A stretch of 64,000 nt of DNA, from assembly GCF_017329565.1 (NCBI RefSeq), contig NZ_JAFMTT010000004.1; one strand, written 5' to 3'. Positions 8,163-16,791 of the stretch are shown here, one piece after another; positions within the stretch are counted from its first letter, which is position 1; each line of letters starts with the position of its first letter. A model generated the notes under the pieces. That model was not told where the DNA came from. It saw only the letters and a program-made list of their open reading frames with translations, and did no database searches. The stretch is from Alicyclobacillus mali (GTDB taxonomy: Bacteria > Bacillota > Bacilli > Alicyclobacillales > Alicyclobacillaceae). The translations under genes and the position numbers were made by a program.

Positions 8163-9605
8163 TCAGCCGTGCACCGCCGAGAACCCCGGGACTCCATCGA
8201 AGGTATAGAGGTTTTCGGTCTTGATGACGTCGAATCCCGCCTCGACAATCCTCCGCTGCAACTCCACAACCTCCGCGGCCTGAACGGGCGCGCCGCCTTC
8301 CTTGCGGAACCGACACCGCCAGTGATCCGTGCAGAACGTCTCCGGAAGACCGTTCGGCCACACCTTGATCCCGCGGTTCGTGATGACCTCGAGCTTCAAC
8401 TCGTCCACGTGAATCTGGCTCAGGTTGCTGCCGAGATCGTCCGGAGCCCCCGGGCCCCAGTCGAGGAACACGTCCACGCCGACGAGCTGCTTTTCAGCCT
8501 TCGGCCCCGGTTGCCACGTGCGTCTCGCAATGGCAGCCGCGTCCTCCCGGTACGACACGGGCTTCAGGATCTGCGGGCGCTCGCCCAACCGCTCGATCAC
8601 GGCGTCCGCAAACGCGTCGGTCCCCACCAGCTTTTTGCTGGAACCCTCGCGGTAAATGTCGCGCGTGTGAATGCCGTCCTCAATGGTGCGGAGCCACGCC
8701 AGGTGAACCCTTTCCGCCACGGCCGGCTGCCCGATGTGAATCAGCATCATGACGGCTGCGAGCAGGAGGCCCGAAGGATTGGCGATGTTCTGGCCCGCGA
8801 TGTCCGGCGCAGAGCCATGAATCGCCTCGAACATCGCAAACCCGTCGCCGATGTTGGCCGACGGCGCCAGACCCACCGAGCCGGACAACTCCGCCGTCAC
8901 GTCAGACAGGATATCGCCGTACAGGTTCGGCATGACCACCACGTCGAACCGCTCTGGCGTGTTAGCCAAGCGCGCCGCGCCAATGTCCACGATCATCGTC
9001 TCGTGCTCGAGATCTGGGTACTCAGCCGCGATGCGCTCGAACTCCTTGTGGAAGAGACCATCCGTGAACTTCATAATGTTGTCCTTCACAAAGCACGTGA
9101 CCTTCTTGCGCCCATTCGCGCGCGCATAATCAAACGCGTACCGGATGACGCGCTCAGACCCCGGCTGCGTGATGAGCTTCAGACACTGGTACACCTGCTG
9201 CGTCTGACGATGCTCAATGCCCGCGTAGAGGTCTTCCTCGTTCTCGCGGATGATAATCAGATCCATCTTCGGATGCGTCGTCTCCACAAACGGGCTGTAC
9301 GCAACCGTCGGCCGCACGTTGGCGTACAAGTTCAGGGCCTTGCGGAGCGTCACGTTCAGGCTCTTGTAGCCCCCGCCCTGCGGCGTCGTGATGGGGGCCT
9401 TGAGAAGCACGTGCGTCCGCCGCACGCTGTCCCAAGCCTTGGGATCCATCCCGTTGTCAATGCCGCGTTTATACACCTTCTCGCCGATCTCGACCGTCTC
9501 AATGTCGAGTTCTGCACCCGCAGCTTCCAAAATGCGCAGGGTCGCAGTCATGATTTCGGGACCAATTCCATCTCCAAACGCAACGGTAATAGGTGTTTTC
9601 GCCAT
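8163..9605 (-). CDS. icd: NADP-dependent isocitrate dehydrogenase, long Thermus-like type
   Basis: TCA-cycle enzyme oxidising isocitrate to 2-oxoglutarate and CO2 in the cytoplasm. The core (about 1-340) has the isocitrate/isopropylmalate dehydrogenase features: FGDGIGPEIM at the N-terminus, NVRPTVAYSP, ENEEDLYAGIEH, the metal-binding stretch NLYGDILSD and the cofactor loop ANIGDGFAMFEAIHGSAPDIAG. A C-terminal extension of about 140 residues (VVGVDVF-like, then DHWRCRF) matches my recollection of the about 495-residue Thermus thermophilus enzyme rather than the 420-residue Bacillus CitC. The start is ATG 9605, with AAGGGG upstream, in preference to the in-frame start at 9626. It stands alone with its own promoter and terminator. 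Confidence 0.88.
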   Translation of the reverse strand: MAKTPITVAFGDGIGPEIMTATLRILEAAGAELDIETVEIGEKVYKRGIDNGMDPKAWDSVRRTHVLLKAPITTPQGGGYKSLNVTLRKALNLYANVRPTVAYSPFVETTHPKMDLIIIRENEEDLYAGIEHRQTQQVYQCLKLITQPGSERVIRYAFDYARANGRKKVTCFVKDNIMKFTDGLFHKEFERIAAEYPDLEHETMIVDIGAARLANTPERFDVVVMPNLYGDILSDVTAELSGSVGLAPSANIGDGFAMFEAIHGSAPDIAGQNIANPSGLLLAAVMMLIHIGQPAVAERVHLAWLRTIEDGIHTRDIYREGSSKKLVGTDAFADAVIERLGERPQILKPVSYREDAAAIARRTWQPGPKAEKQLVGVDVFLDWGPGAPDDLGSNLSQIHVDELKLEVITNRGIKVWPNGLPETFCTDHWRCRFRKEGGAPVQAAEVVELQRRIVEAGFDVIKTENLYTFDGVPGFSAVHG

Positions 9606-9665
9606 AGAGAAGACCCCTTCAATCACAAATTCAATCCCGATCCGTCATCGGTACGACCGTAGTGT

Positions 9666-9696
9666 ATCATAGCTCACACAAGCTCCGCATTGTCAA
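9666..9696 (-). promoter_or_regulatory. Sigma-A-like promoter of icd
   Basis: Reading the minus strand, TTGACA (9696-9691) and TATGAT (9671-9666) are separated by 19 bases, about 60 bases upstream of the icd start. Both hexamers are near consensus; the spacer is long. Confidence 0.5.
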
Positions 9697-9911
9697 CCAA
9701 TCGTGAAAAGTCTTCTACCATATGGTGAACAGATTTTTACTGAACATTCACATCATATTCTATGAATTTCCTAGTGCGTGACGTAGTATGTTCATCGGGA
9801 CGAAGGCGCCCGTGACGACTAAAAAAAGGGTAAGCGTAAACTGAGACCCACGTGGCTTTCATCCTCTCGTCGCTTGAAAATGTCATCAACAAGCCACGGG
9901 AGGGTTCTTGT

Positions 9912-10240
9912 ATGCGAGAGCACATGACTCATCACGAGCGTCGTGAACTTTGGCGCTGAACGTATCGCTGCCTTCTACGACAGTGGCCTGTCCGCTCGCC
10001 AGTTCTGCGCTGAGCACGGTCTGAAACCCCATCAGTTCTGGTACTGGCTTCGCCGACCGAAACGAAACCACACCTAGTACGCACGACACGACGTTCGTGT
10101 CGATCGTGATGATCTCATCACCTTCGAACACAGGCCGTTCGCCTGACCCTGTGCATTGGTGCGATCGAGATTGAGTCCAGCCTGGCTGCGACGCCTCGAC
10201 ACTTGCTGAGCTCATTCAGCTCGGAACGCACGTTTGCTCG
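9912..10240 (+). pseudogene. Degenerate IS66-family orfA (tnpA) remnant
   Basis: Joining three frames gives an IS66 TnpA-like small protein. It begins at ATG 9912 (MREHMTHHERRELWR, stopped by TGA at 9957), then continues one frame over as ERIAAFYDSGLSARQFCAEH and HQFWYWLRR. That is the helix-turn-helix segment typical of IS66 orfA. After the TAG at 10075 other frames give STHDTTFVSIVM, RLTLCIGAIEIE and QPGCDASTLAELIQ, the usual C-terminal segment. At least three frameshifts make it non-functional. I see no orfB (TnpB) or orfC (transposase) after it. It marks the left edge of the accessory region. Confidence 0.7.
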
Positions 10241-10429
10241 CCTTCGACTGGACTTCGGAACACCGCAACCGTCTTATGAGGGACGGCGTACGTCAAACAT
10301 GATACCGTTCGATCGCATTCTCACGAAAAGCAGGCTGAACTAAGTCCTCTTGCCAGCAAGTTGAGCAATGCACCGTTCATTGTCGTTAAGAGAATCCGCA
10401 ATCAAGTCTTACATCTTTAAACAACCAAA

Positions 10430-11671
10430 CTACCTTTGTTTACTCCGTAATGCGATTAATACTTGACGGTAAGACGGATTTTTCCCATACAGCAATACAC
10501 CCATGCGATATATCTTTGCAGATAGCCAGCCAAAGAACCCTATTGAAACCACTATAATCAAAAGAGAAAGAATAATTTCTCCCGGCGGCACGCTGGTCAT
10601 TGACACACGGACAAACATGAACATTGGTGCAAAGAACGGAATGAACGATCCGATAGTAATCAATTGGTTCGTTGGAGATTGCTCCGAGTAAATCGCACCA
10701 AGAAACGCAACGATCATTAGCAGCGTTAACGGCAACATACTTTGAGTGACGTCCTCACTTCGACTCACCAACGAACCAAGGGCTGCGTAAAGCGTGGCAT
10801 AAAAGAAGTATCCTAGGACAAAAAATACAAAGTATAGGACCAAAACGCGCAGTGGAATAGCCGAAAAATCAACAGGCATTCCACCCAATGACCATAACGG
10901 TGATGGTGATAAGTTATAACAAATCACAAAGAACACAATATAGACAAGAAATTGAAGCAAACCAGCTAAGCCAACACCAATAACCTTACCAAACATGAGG
11001 TGTACCGGTTTAACGGATGTGATCAGCAGTTCCATCACCCTTGAACTCTTCTCTACTGCAACAGAGGTGGAGATTGATGAACCATAAAGTAGAATGGACA
11101 TGTACAGCAGCAACACCATCAACATCACGGGAACAAATGTCTTCGTATTATCACCGGAACTTCCCGTATACACCTGAGTCGCTATCAAATTTACGTTGGC
11201 AGTTAATGCCTCCCTTTGATCACTACTCAAATGAAGAGATTGTATTTTACGTGTCGTATAAACATATTGAATAAATTGTCGAATTTCCGGGGTTATGGAT
11301 AGTGGTTGTGGTCCAATGTACACATGAACCGCAGGTACTTGATTCACGGAGTTTTGGATAACAACCAACCCATCAAGTTTCCCATTCTTAACAAGATTTT
11401 TATCAGCGAGAAACTGAGATTGCGTCGAAATACGCCACTGATAACTACCAGAAACGAATTTCCGGAAATTTTCAGCTGAATATTCCTGGTCCCTTGTGTT
11501 GTTAATAACTATCAACGTTCCTTGATGCTGATGATAGAACTTATGGTAAATGGACGGTGCAAAAGCAAGGATCGCCATGCATAGTAACCCGCACAACGTA
11601 GTAATCAAGTAAACGCGAGATTTGAACCGCTCTGCGAACGAATAAGATAATACAGACCAAAACGCCTTCAT
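10430..11671 (-). CDS. ABC-2 type transporter permease (NatB-like)
   Basis: Membrane subunit of an ABC exporter, 413 residues. The N-terminal membrane anchor (LITTLCGLLCMAILAF) is followed by a large extracytoplasmic domain (about residues 40-175), then five or six hydrophobic segments after residue 180, including the EKSSRVMELLITSVKP segment typical of NatB/ABC-2 permeases. The start is ATG 11671, immediately after the stop of the ATPase gene, so the two are co-transcribed and probably coupled. Base composition is much more AT-rich than the flanking genes, which suggests horizontal acquisition. NatB of Bacillus exports sodium; the substrate here is unknown. Confidence 0.85.
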   Translation of the reverse strand: MKAFWSVLSYSFAERFKSRVYLITTLCGLLCMAILAFAPSIYHKFYHQHQGTLIVINNTRDQEYSAENFRKFVSGSYQWRISTQSQFLADKNLVKNGKLDGLVVIQNSVNQVPAVHVYIGPQPLSITPEIRQFIQYVYTTRKIQSLHLSSDQREALTANVNLIATQVYTGSSGDNTKTFVPVMLMVLLLYMSILLYGSSISTSVAVEKSSRVMELLITSVKPVHLMFGKVIGVGLAGLLQFLVYIVFFVICYNLSPSPLWSLGGMPVDFSAIPLRVLVLYFVFFVLGYFFYATLYAALGSLVSRSEDVTQSMLPLTLLMIVAFLGAIYSEQSPTNQLITIGSFIPFFAPMFMFVRVSMTSVPPGEIILSLLIIVVSIGFFGWLSAKIYRMGVLLYGKNPSYRQVLIALRSKQR

Positions 11672-12562
11672 CTAACGCCCCATCCTATCTAAGTAGATTT
11701 GATGTAAAGAAGGCTCGACGATCTCGAAGTGATCAACTGATATATCGAGATGCGCCAAGCGCTTCAGTATCTCTCTTGCGTGAGTTGCGTCCTTGATCTT
11801 TATTAAATATCCATTTCTCTTGGACTCCAGAACTTGTGCGCCTATCTGTACTAGCTCTGGCTCAATATCATGTTCGGTTCGAATTTTTACGGTGGTTCGT
11901 GGATATGATTTCTTAATTTCTGAAATATTTCCACACAATACTTCGGTACCATTTTTTAAAATGCAAATTCGACCGCATAAATCCTCTATATAATCCATAC
12001 GATGGCTTGATAAAATAAGGATTTTGTTTTGGTTGACTAATTCTTGTACTATCGAACGCAGCAGTTCTGAATTTATTGGATCAAGTCCACTAAAGGGTTC
12101 ATCCAGAATGATACATGGCGGATCATGAATAAGAGCGGCAACGAATTGTATTTTTTGTTGGTTACCCTTGGACAACGCTTCTAAGCGTTTGTTTGCGTAC
12201 TCTGACATGTCGAGTCGTTCCAACCAATAGTCAACTGCTGATTTTGCCTCTGATTTCGACATGCCCTTTAGCTTACCTAGGTATACTAATTGGTCAACAA
12301 CTCGTGCCTTAGGGTAGAGCCCCCTCTCTTCAGGTAAGTACCCAAATCTGAAGTGCATTCCCCTAACGTCAGTCCCATCCAACTGAATATCACCTGTATC
12401 GCGCTCGACAATACCTAAAATCATTCTTAGAGTCGTAGTCTTGCCAGCTCCGTTACCTCCCAAGAGCGCAAATGCTTCGCCTGATTCTGCCGTGAAAGAC
12501 ACATTCTCGACGGCGACTTTTCCACCGTATCTTTTTGAAATACCTCTTACTTCGAGTTTCAC
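11672..12562 (-). CDS. ABC transporter ATP-binding protein (NatA-like)
   Basis: Cytoplasmic ATPase of the two-gene exporter with the downstream permease; 296 residues. Walker A is GGNGAGKTT (about 35-43), the signature is LSKGNQQK (about 130), Walker B is CIILDEPFSGLDP (about 150-162), and the switch His follows in LILSSHRMD. The C-terminal 70 residues form the small accessory domain common in NatA/drug-exporter ATPases. The start is a GTG at 12562 with AAGGGTG about 10 bases upstream. The gene is AT-rich like its partner and lies between transposase debris on both sides. Confidence 0.88.
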   Translation of the reverse strand: MKLEVRGISKRYGGKVAVENVSFTAESGEAFALLGGNGAGKTTTLRMILGIVERDTGDIQLDGTDVRGMHFRFGYLPEERGLYPKARVVDQLVYLGKLKGMSKSEAKSAVDYWLERLDMSEYANKRLEALSKGNQQKIQFVAALIHDPPCIILDEPFSGLDPINSELLRSIVQELVNQNKILILSSHRMDYIEDLCGRICILKNGTEVLCGNISEIKKSYPRTTVKIRTEHDIEPELVQIGAQVLESKRNGYLIKIKDATHAREILKRLAHLDISVDHFEIVEPSLHQIYLDRMGR

Positions 12563-12649
12563 TCACGTCACACCCTTGGTCTGTTATCTATCCCACTGAT
12601 CTTGCGCCCTTCTGAATTCCCTAACGAAGTTAAGAAAGTGGAGTCGTCA

Positions 12650-13480
12650 CACAACCACAAGAGTTATCGCGACCATCGTTCCCCACCTGCCGAGCCGTAA
12701 ATTTGACGAACAGGCAGCCATGCCAAGCGGACAATCCACCTGGCCTGTCGCGTGCGAACAGCGAAACTTGAGCCAGGCGTTATGCACGCCCCAATACGTC
12801 ATTCGGTACCCCATCGTGCAACCGGGCGTGCCGTCGAAATCCATCCCTTCCGGCGGCTCTTTCTCGTTCCGGCGATTCATCGGGATGATAGCCTGAGCGC
12901 CATAGGAAGTTCACTTTTTGCATCGACGGCTAAATGGATCTTGTAGCCAAACCACGCCAGCTTGTTGCCAAAGGCGTCGAACTTCGCGCCAGTTGGCCCG
13001 ATTGGAGGGCTGGACACCTGAACGTGGGTGTTTCCACTCATAAGCATGGATCGCCGTGCTGTCGATGGCGACGTGTTCTCCCTCGATGAGTCCTTCATCG
13101 TGACATTGACGAACCAACTCGGCAAATGGTGTCTCCGCAACCCCTTTGTCGACGATGGCCTGAAAGACGCGGCTTAGCGTCGAGACGGATGGAACCGATT
13201 CGTCAAGAGAGAAGCCGCACTGACAACGAAAGCGCAAATCACTCTCCAAACGTCGGTGAAGCTGCGTAAAGGTCGAGATACCTTCAAGGGGTGCCGCGAG
13301 AAATGCGCGCAAGATGGCTTCACGAGAGATGGGCTCGGCCCCTTGGGGTGCCAAACTTCTCAACTTCTTCTCGGCATACGGACCCAGATCGAGCGCGGAG
13401 AAAAAACGCTCACGCCGCTCCGAAGGGTCAATTTCCATCCATTCGTCAAAGGAAAAGAGCCGTGTTTGTCGAATGTACAC
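12650..13480 (-). pseudogene. Broken DDE transposase (DUF772/InsH-type N-terminus, IS5/IS1182-like)
   Basis: The minus-strand frame from 13480 gives about 165 residues of a transposase with the DUF772 N-terminal region (FTQLHRRLESDLRFRCQ) and the first catalytic Asp in HVAIDSTAIHAYE. The frame then shifts near 13000 (GPTGAKFDAFGNKLAWFGYK, AVDAKSELPM). A further segment in a third frame near 12880-12760 (MNRRNEKEPPEGMDFDGTPG) is where I would expect sequence much further along a complete transposase. I infer a frameshift plus an internal deletion, and a missing C-terminal catalytic end. A second partial copy lies at 17311-17586. Exact IS family is not certain without a database. Confidence 0.78.
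12997..13273. repeat. Direct repeat, copy 1 (transposase segment; copy 2 at 17311-17586)
   Basis: About 277 bases match 17311-17586 with only scattered substitutions and one single-base indel, in the same orientation. The shared block covers the middle of the transposase, around the DSTAIHAYE motif. The copies bracket about 4.0 kb containing a small membrane-protein gene, the permease, LysR and the 51-residue peptide gene. Confidence 0.85.
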
Positions 13481-13562
13481 GTTGGTCTTCGCCTTCGTAG
13501 AAATGGTTTGGTGAATACCGTTTTCTTTCTCTCAAGTTGGGGTGAAGTCCTTCTTTGTGCTC

Positions 13563-13587
13563 GAAAAACCCTTGCCGCACAAGGGCT
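13563..13587 (-). terminator. Intrinsic terminator after the small AT-rich membrane gene
   Basis: Minus strand: CCCTTG-TGCGG-CAAGGG followed by TTTTTCG, just past the stop at 13595. The same stem sequence, with a slightly different loop, ends the tRNA operon near 20350. Confidence 0.6.
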
Positions 13588-13594
13588 CGTGACT

Positions 13595-13849
13595 CTACAA
13601 AGGGCTCGAACACAAACTCGAAATCGGCGCAAATTTCTGGTCAGCACGCAGTGGCACGTTTATAATCACAACTGAAATCAGCAAGATGAGCAGATATACG
13701 ATGGACGTTGTTCCGATTGCAAAACCCGTATGATCATAAAGCCAATTGATTAGCGCTAGTGCACAATCTCCTGATATGCCTAGGAAAAAGACGATAACCA
13801 ACCGGTTTACAATAAATCTCACATCCATCATCCTCAGTGAGGCGGCCAC
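13595..13849 (-). CDS. Small membrane protein, unrecognised
   Basis: Up to 84 residues; a start at one of the two adjacent ATG codons at 13828-13831 is more likely and gives about 77. Two hydrophobic stretches (FIVNRLVIVFFLGI and TSIVYLLILLISVVIINV) are separated by a short polar loop with NWLYDHTGF. The gene is AT-rich compared with its neighbours and is followed by a convincing terminator, which argues that it is, or was, expressed. The SD is weak (GAGG close to the ATGs). I recognise no family. It sits between transposase debris and the permease, so it could be the truncated tail of a larger gene. Confidence 0.35.
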   Translation of the reverse strand: MAASLRMMDVRFIVNRLVIVFFLGISGDCALALINWLYDHTGFAIGTTSIVYLLILLISVVIINVPLRADQKFAPISSLCSSPL

Positions 13850-13919
13850 TGTGATAATTAGAGTAGGTTATATGGATCCGAAGGTAAAGATTTTTCCATT
13901 CCGTCAATTTGGATATTCC

Positions 13920-15266
13920 CTAGTCATAATCACGATTCCCACGCTTCTGTTGTTCATGGGTAGTGCGATGAACAGGATTCGAACTAGACTTATGTCCTTT
14001 TCCCCCAGCATGCCGCCTCCGCAAGGCGACCAACACAAGCGTTACGATGGCGATACCACAAGGATATACGATCTTCCACCCGAACGAGTCGAGCACGACG
14101 AGACACATAAGTCCCACGGCGATACCAAAACCCTTTCGCCATCGCCCTGAAGCCTGCCGAACATACGCGATCGCGCACAGACCGTAAATGAGCAAGAAAT
14201 TCTGGCCCGCCAAAGCAAACATCAGGGGCTGAGAGATCCAGCCCACGATGTGCATGCCGATCACGCCGACAAACACCGCGGCGCAAGCAAAAAGCGCAAC
14301 CCATGGCACGCCGCGTGTGTTCAGGACCGCGAGGCGCCTGGGCAATGTTCCCTCACGAGCCGTCGCAAAAATCAGACGTGAAGCTGCCCACAGAGCTCCG
14401 TTCAGATTCGCCACAATGATGACGAGCGCCAGCACCGCCACCGCGTTGCCTGCTAAAGGACCTATCACGCTTGCGAGCAGCGTTGCAATGGGGGCGATGA
14501 TGGTACGGGGATCGTGCTGAGATAAATCGGTTTGCACAGCGAGCGCGACCGCGATGTACAAAATCACGATGGCCACGTAACTGAACGCGATGGCAAGCGG
14601 GAAGTCCCGCTTGGGATGCTTGAACTCCTCCCCCATGAAGGAAAGCATCTCCCATCCGGTATAGGCAAAGAACACCATACCGACCGCCGGCAAGCTCTGA
14701 CGCCAGCTTGCCACGGGCGCCACGTGAAGCCTCATCAAAGGGTGCATGAAAAGCCCCACGCAAGCAATGAGACTCAATATGCCGACGAGCGTAAAGCTCA
14801 GTACCTGTTGCACGGTGCCCGAAATTTGGGTCCCTAACGCGTGCATGACGCTCAATGCCACGATAATTGCCGCGGCCAACGCGTCGAGCCCCCATCCGTG
14901 TAAACCCACGAGAGCACCGAAGTATGCGGCACCGGAGAGCGCGATCGCAGGAATCCCGAGAAAGAAAGCCGCCATGAGCAGGAATTCGCCCAAGGTACCA
15001 AGTCTTGTGCCACAAACCGATCGCACAAATCCAGCAGCACCGCCTGCGGATGGGTATCGAGCGCCGAGTTCCGAAAAAATCAAAAGGAGCGGGATAACGA
15101 GTCCGGCGTCCAGAATCCAAGCATAGACGGCTGCGTCTCCCACCTGCGCATAGGCCTGCCCTGGGAGAACGAGTACGCCTGCCCCGATCACGATGCCGAG
15201 TGCGAGCGCGACACCTCGACCGATAGTGAGCGTCTTGGCAAGTTGAGGACCCGATGATGGTTGCAC
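13920..15266 (-). CDS. APC-superfamily amino-acid permease (YjeH-like)
   Basis: 448-residue inner-membrane transporter with about 12 hydrophobic segments. The N-terminus has the APC glycine-rich first helix (GIVIGAGVLVLPGQAYA). A conserved GWEMLSFMGEE segment near residue 205 and a basic C-terminus follow. It resembles YjeH-type amino-acid transporters, some of which export methionine or branched-chain amino acids; substrate and direction are inference. The start is a GTG at 15266 with SD GGAGGG at 8 bases. It is transcribed divergently from a LysR gene, the usual sign that the regulator controls it. Confidence 0.82.
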   Translation of the reverse strand: MQPSSGPQLAKTLTIGRGVALALGIVIGAGVLVLPGQAYAQVGDAAVYAWILDAGLVIPLLLIFSELGARYPSAGGAAGFVRSVCGTRLGTLGEFLLMAAFFLGIPAIALSGAAYFGALVGLHGWGLDALAAAIIVALSVMHALGTQISGTVQQVLSFTLVGILSLIACVGLFMHPLMRLHVAPVASWRQSLPAVGMVFFAYTGWEMLSFMGEEFKHPKRDFPLAIAFSYVAIVILYIAVALAVQTDLSQHDPRTIIAPIATLLASVIGPLAGNAVAVLALVIIVANLNGALWAASRLIFATAREGTLPRRLAVLNTRGVPWVALFACAAVFVGVIGMHIVGWISQPLMFALAGQNFLLIYGLCAIAYVRQASGRWRKGFGIAVGLMCLVVLDSFGWKIVYPCGIAIVTLVLVALRRRHAGGKGHKSSSNPVHRTTHEQQKRGNRDYD

Positions 15267-15321
15267 GACAGGTCCCTCCGTTCATGAGAGATGGAGTCTG
15301 GTGACAGTGCTTTTGCAACAC

Positions 15322-15349
15322 TTGACGAATGACTCACCCGCATTGTAAA
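15322..15349 (+). promoter_or_regulatory. Candidate promoter of the lysR gene
   Basis: TTGACG at 15322-15327 and TGTAAA at 15344-15349 with a 16-base spacer. The fit is moderate, and the site lies about 75 bases upstream of the lysR start within the divergent intergenic region. Confidence 0.3.
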
Positions 15350-15390
15350 TGGAGATATCCAATCTCGTTACGCGATAGACTGAATTATCT

Positions 15391-15409
15391 CCATCGTATT
15401 TTTCGATGG
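15391..15409. promoter_or_regulatory. Inverted repeat in the permease/lysR intergenic region (possible operator)
   Basis: CCATCG-TATTTTT-CGATGG lies directly upstream of the lysR SD, and GATA-N8-TATC lies just before it (15374-15389). One or both could be the LysR binding site or an RNA hairpin near the ribosome site. Confidence 0.4.
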
Positions 15410-15425
15410 TGATCGGAGGGTAACG

Positions 15426-16355
15426 ATGGACTTCAAGCAACTTCACACCTTTGCCGTCGTGGCTCGTGAGCGAAGTTTCACACGCGCATCTGGGCTCCTA
15501 AACTATGCGCAGTCGAGTGTTTCCGCCCAGATTCAAGCGCTGGAACATGAACTCGGTACGCATCTGTTTGACCGGATCGGACGAAGCGTGCAACTGACGG
15601 AGGTCGGGCAGAAAGTGCTTCCCCTGGTGCATGATCTTCTGCAGATGGAATCTGAACTCCGATCCATTGCAAAAGGAGGATACGAGCCGAGCGGCACGCT
15701 TGTGGTGGGTGCCCCGGAAAGCCTGATTGCATATCGGCTTCCGCCTGCACTGGCTGTATTTCACCAGCGATATCCTCGGGTTCATCTTCAATTTCGCGCG
15801 GATAGCTGCGCAGAGCATCGGGCGGCGCTGGGGCGCGGCGAGATCGATGTGGCACTGCTGTTAGAACAGAGTGCACCTCCAACGGGCCTTGCCTTCCAAA
15901 CGCTCACACCCGAGCGCATCGTGCTCGTCGCTCATCCGAAAATTACGGCGAGTAATCCGAGTGCAAGCACACCGTCTCTGATCGAATCCGCCGTTCTCCT
16001 GTTTGTGGAAGCTTCGAAAGGTGGCGCGAGTTACCGAGAGGTGTTTGAGCGGCAGACTATACAAAAGGGAATCCGCATTCAGCGTTTCATGGAATTTGCG
16101 AGCGTGGAGGCCGTCAAGCAATGCGCGATCGCGGGCCTCGGCATCGCACTTCTGCCTGAGATGGTGGTGCAACAAGAACTGGATGCCGGCAAGCTCATCC
16201 GCCTCCCCTGGAACGACTTGCAAATCCCGACGTATCTCGCATGGCGAGACGGACGTTGGATGCCCCAAGCAGCGCGGGAATGGATCAAATGCGTCCGCGC
16301 TTATGCGTATCGTGTTTGTCAATCGCCCGAGGAACGATTGACGTATGACATCTGA
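15426..16355 (+). CDS. LysR-family transcriptional regulator
   Basis: 309 residues. The N-terminal winged helix-turn-helix (about 1-60) has the classic LysR pattern: MDFKQLHTFAVVARERSFTR, YAQSSVSAQIQALEHELGT and LFDRIGRSVQLTEVG. The rest is the periplasmic-binding-protein-like effector domain (about 90-295). The start is ATG 15426 with GGAGGG at 5 bases. It is divergent from the amino-acid permease at 13920-15266 and probably regulates that gene and itself in response to a small molecule. No other regulatory target is visible nearby. Confidence 0.92.
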   Translation: MDFKQLHTFAVVARERSFTRASGLLNYAQSSVSAQIQALEHELGTHLFDRIGRSVQLTEVGQKVLPLVHDLLQMESELRSIAKGGYEPSGTLVVGAPESLIAYRLPPALAVFHQRYPRVHLQFRADSCAEHRAALGRGEIDVALLLEQSAPPTGLAFQTLTPERIVLVAHPKITASNPSASTPSLIESAVLLFVEASKGGASYREVFERQTIQKGIRIQRFMEFASVEAVKQCAIAGLGIALLPEMVVQQELDAGKLIRLPWNDLQIPTYLAWRDGRWMPQAAREWIKCVRAYAYRVCQSPEERLTYDI

Positions 16356-16635
16356 AGGCAGTGCCAGACGGTCAGATGGCTTACCCGAAATTACAATCCC
16401 CCAGCCATATGGATGGTTTTATTCAATATAGAATCTTTTCTCACTATCACACTCTCGCAAGCGCTTGGAGAGCGGTACAAACAGCACGCTGTGATGATGA
16501 GTAGGCACGAGGTCAACTTAGCGTACCGTACGGACTGTATCGGTGAGCATGGATATGGTGCAATATTGTGACAACAACAAGTTGTCGCTCTTTGAGAACG
16601 CGTCGGCGCGGACACGACTGTACGAGACGGTGGAT
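16356..16635. other. AT-rich intergenic stretch with inverted repeat
   Basis: No supported gene. GACAAC-AACAA-GTTGTC at 16570-16586 is a perfect 6-base inverted repeat. It is downstream of the 51-residue peptide gene but lacks a T-run, so it is not a clear terminator. Confidence 0.4.
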
Positions 16636-16791
16636 CTACATCATCATAAACAACAAAATAATTAAAATTGTCGATATTATAACCCCAACTAATCCAAGTA
16701 TTTTAAGTGAATTTTTTAGCTTAAGTGTCATGATGACAAATAAACCAAGCAATATAAAGGAGCTAGAAATCGGAAACACGAATCCTGACAT
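16636..16791 (-). CDS. 51-residue hydrophobic peptide, unrecognised
   Basis: Very strong SD (AAAGGAGG) 7 bases before ATG 16791; a longer in-frame start at 16833 lacks one. The peptide has two hydrophobic helices (FVFPISSSFILLGLFVIM and ILGLVGVIISTILIILLF) joined by a short basic segment (KLKNSLK), with no charged tail. The DNA is AT-rich and unlike the surrounding chromosome. The size and topology fit a membrane peptide such as a small toxin or holin-like protein, but I see no partner gene or antisense RNA that would settle it. A housekeeping small membrane protein is equally possible. Confidence 0.55.
   Translation of the reverse strand: MSGFVFPISSSFILLGLFVIMTLKLKNSLKILGLVGVIISTILIILLFMMM

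Larger units (their letters stand above)
9606..10429. other. Gene-poor gap holding IS66 debris
   Basis: 824 bases between icd and the ABC permease. The first 100 bases hold the icd promoter. The stretch 9700-9910 shows nothing I can name. 9912-10240 is a broken IS66 tnpA. 10245-10429 shows no gene. Open frames in the gap on the minus strand look like shadows of the tnpA remnant. Confidence 0.6.
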
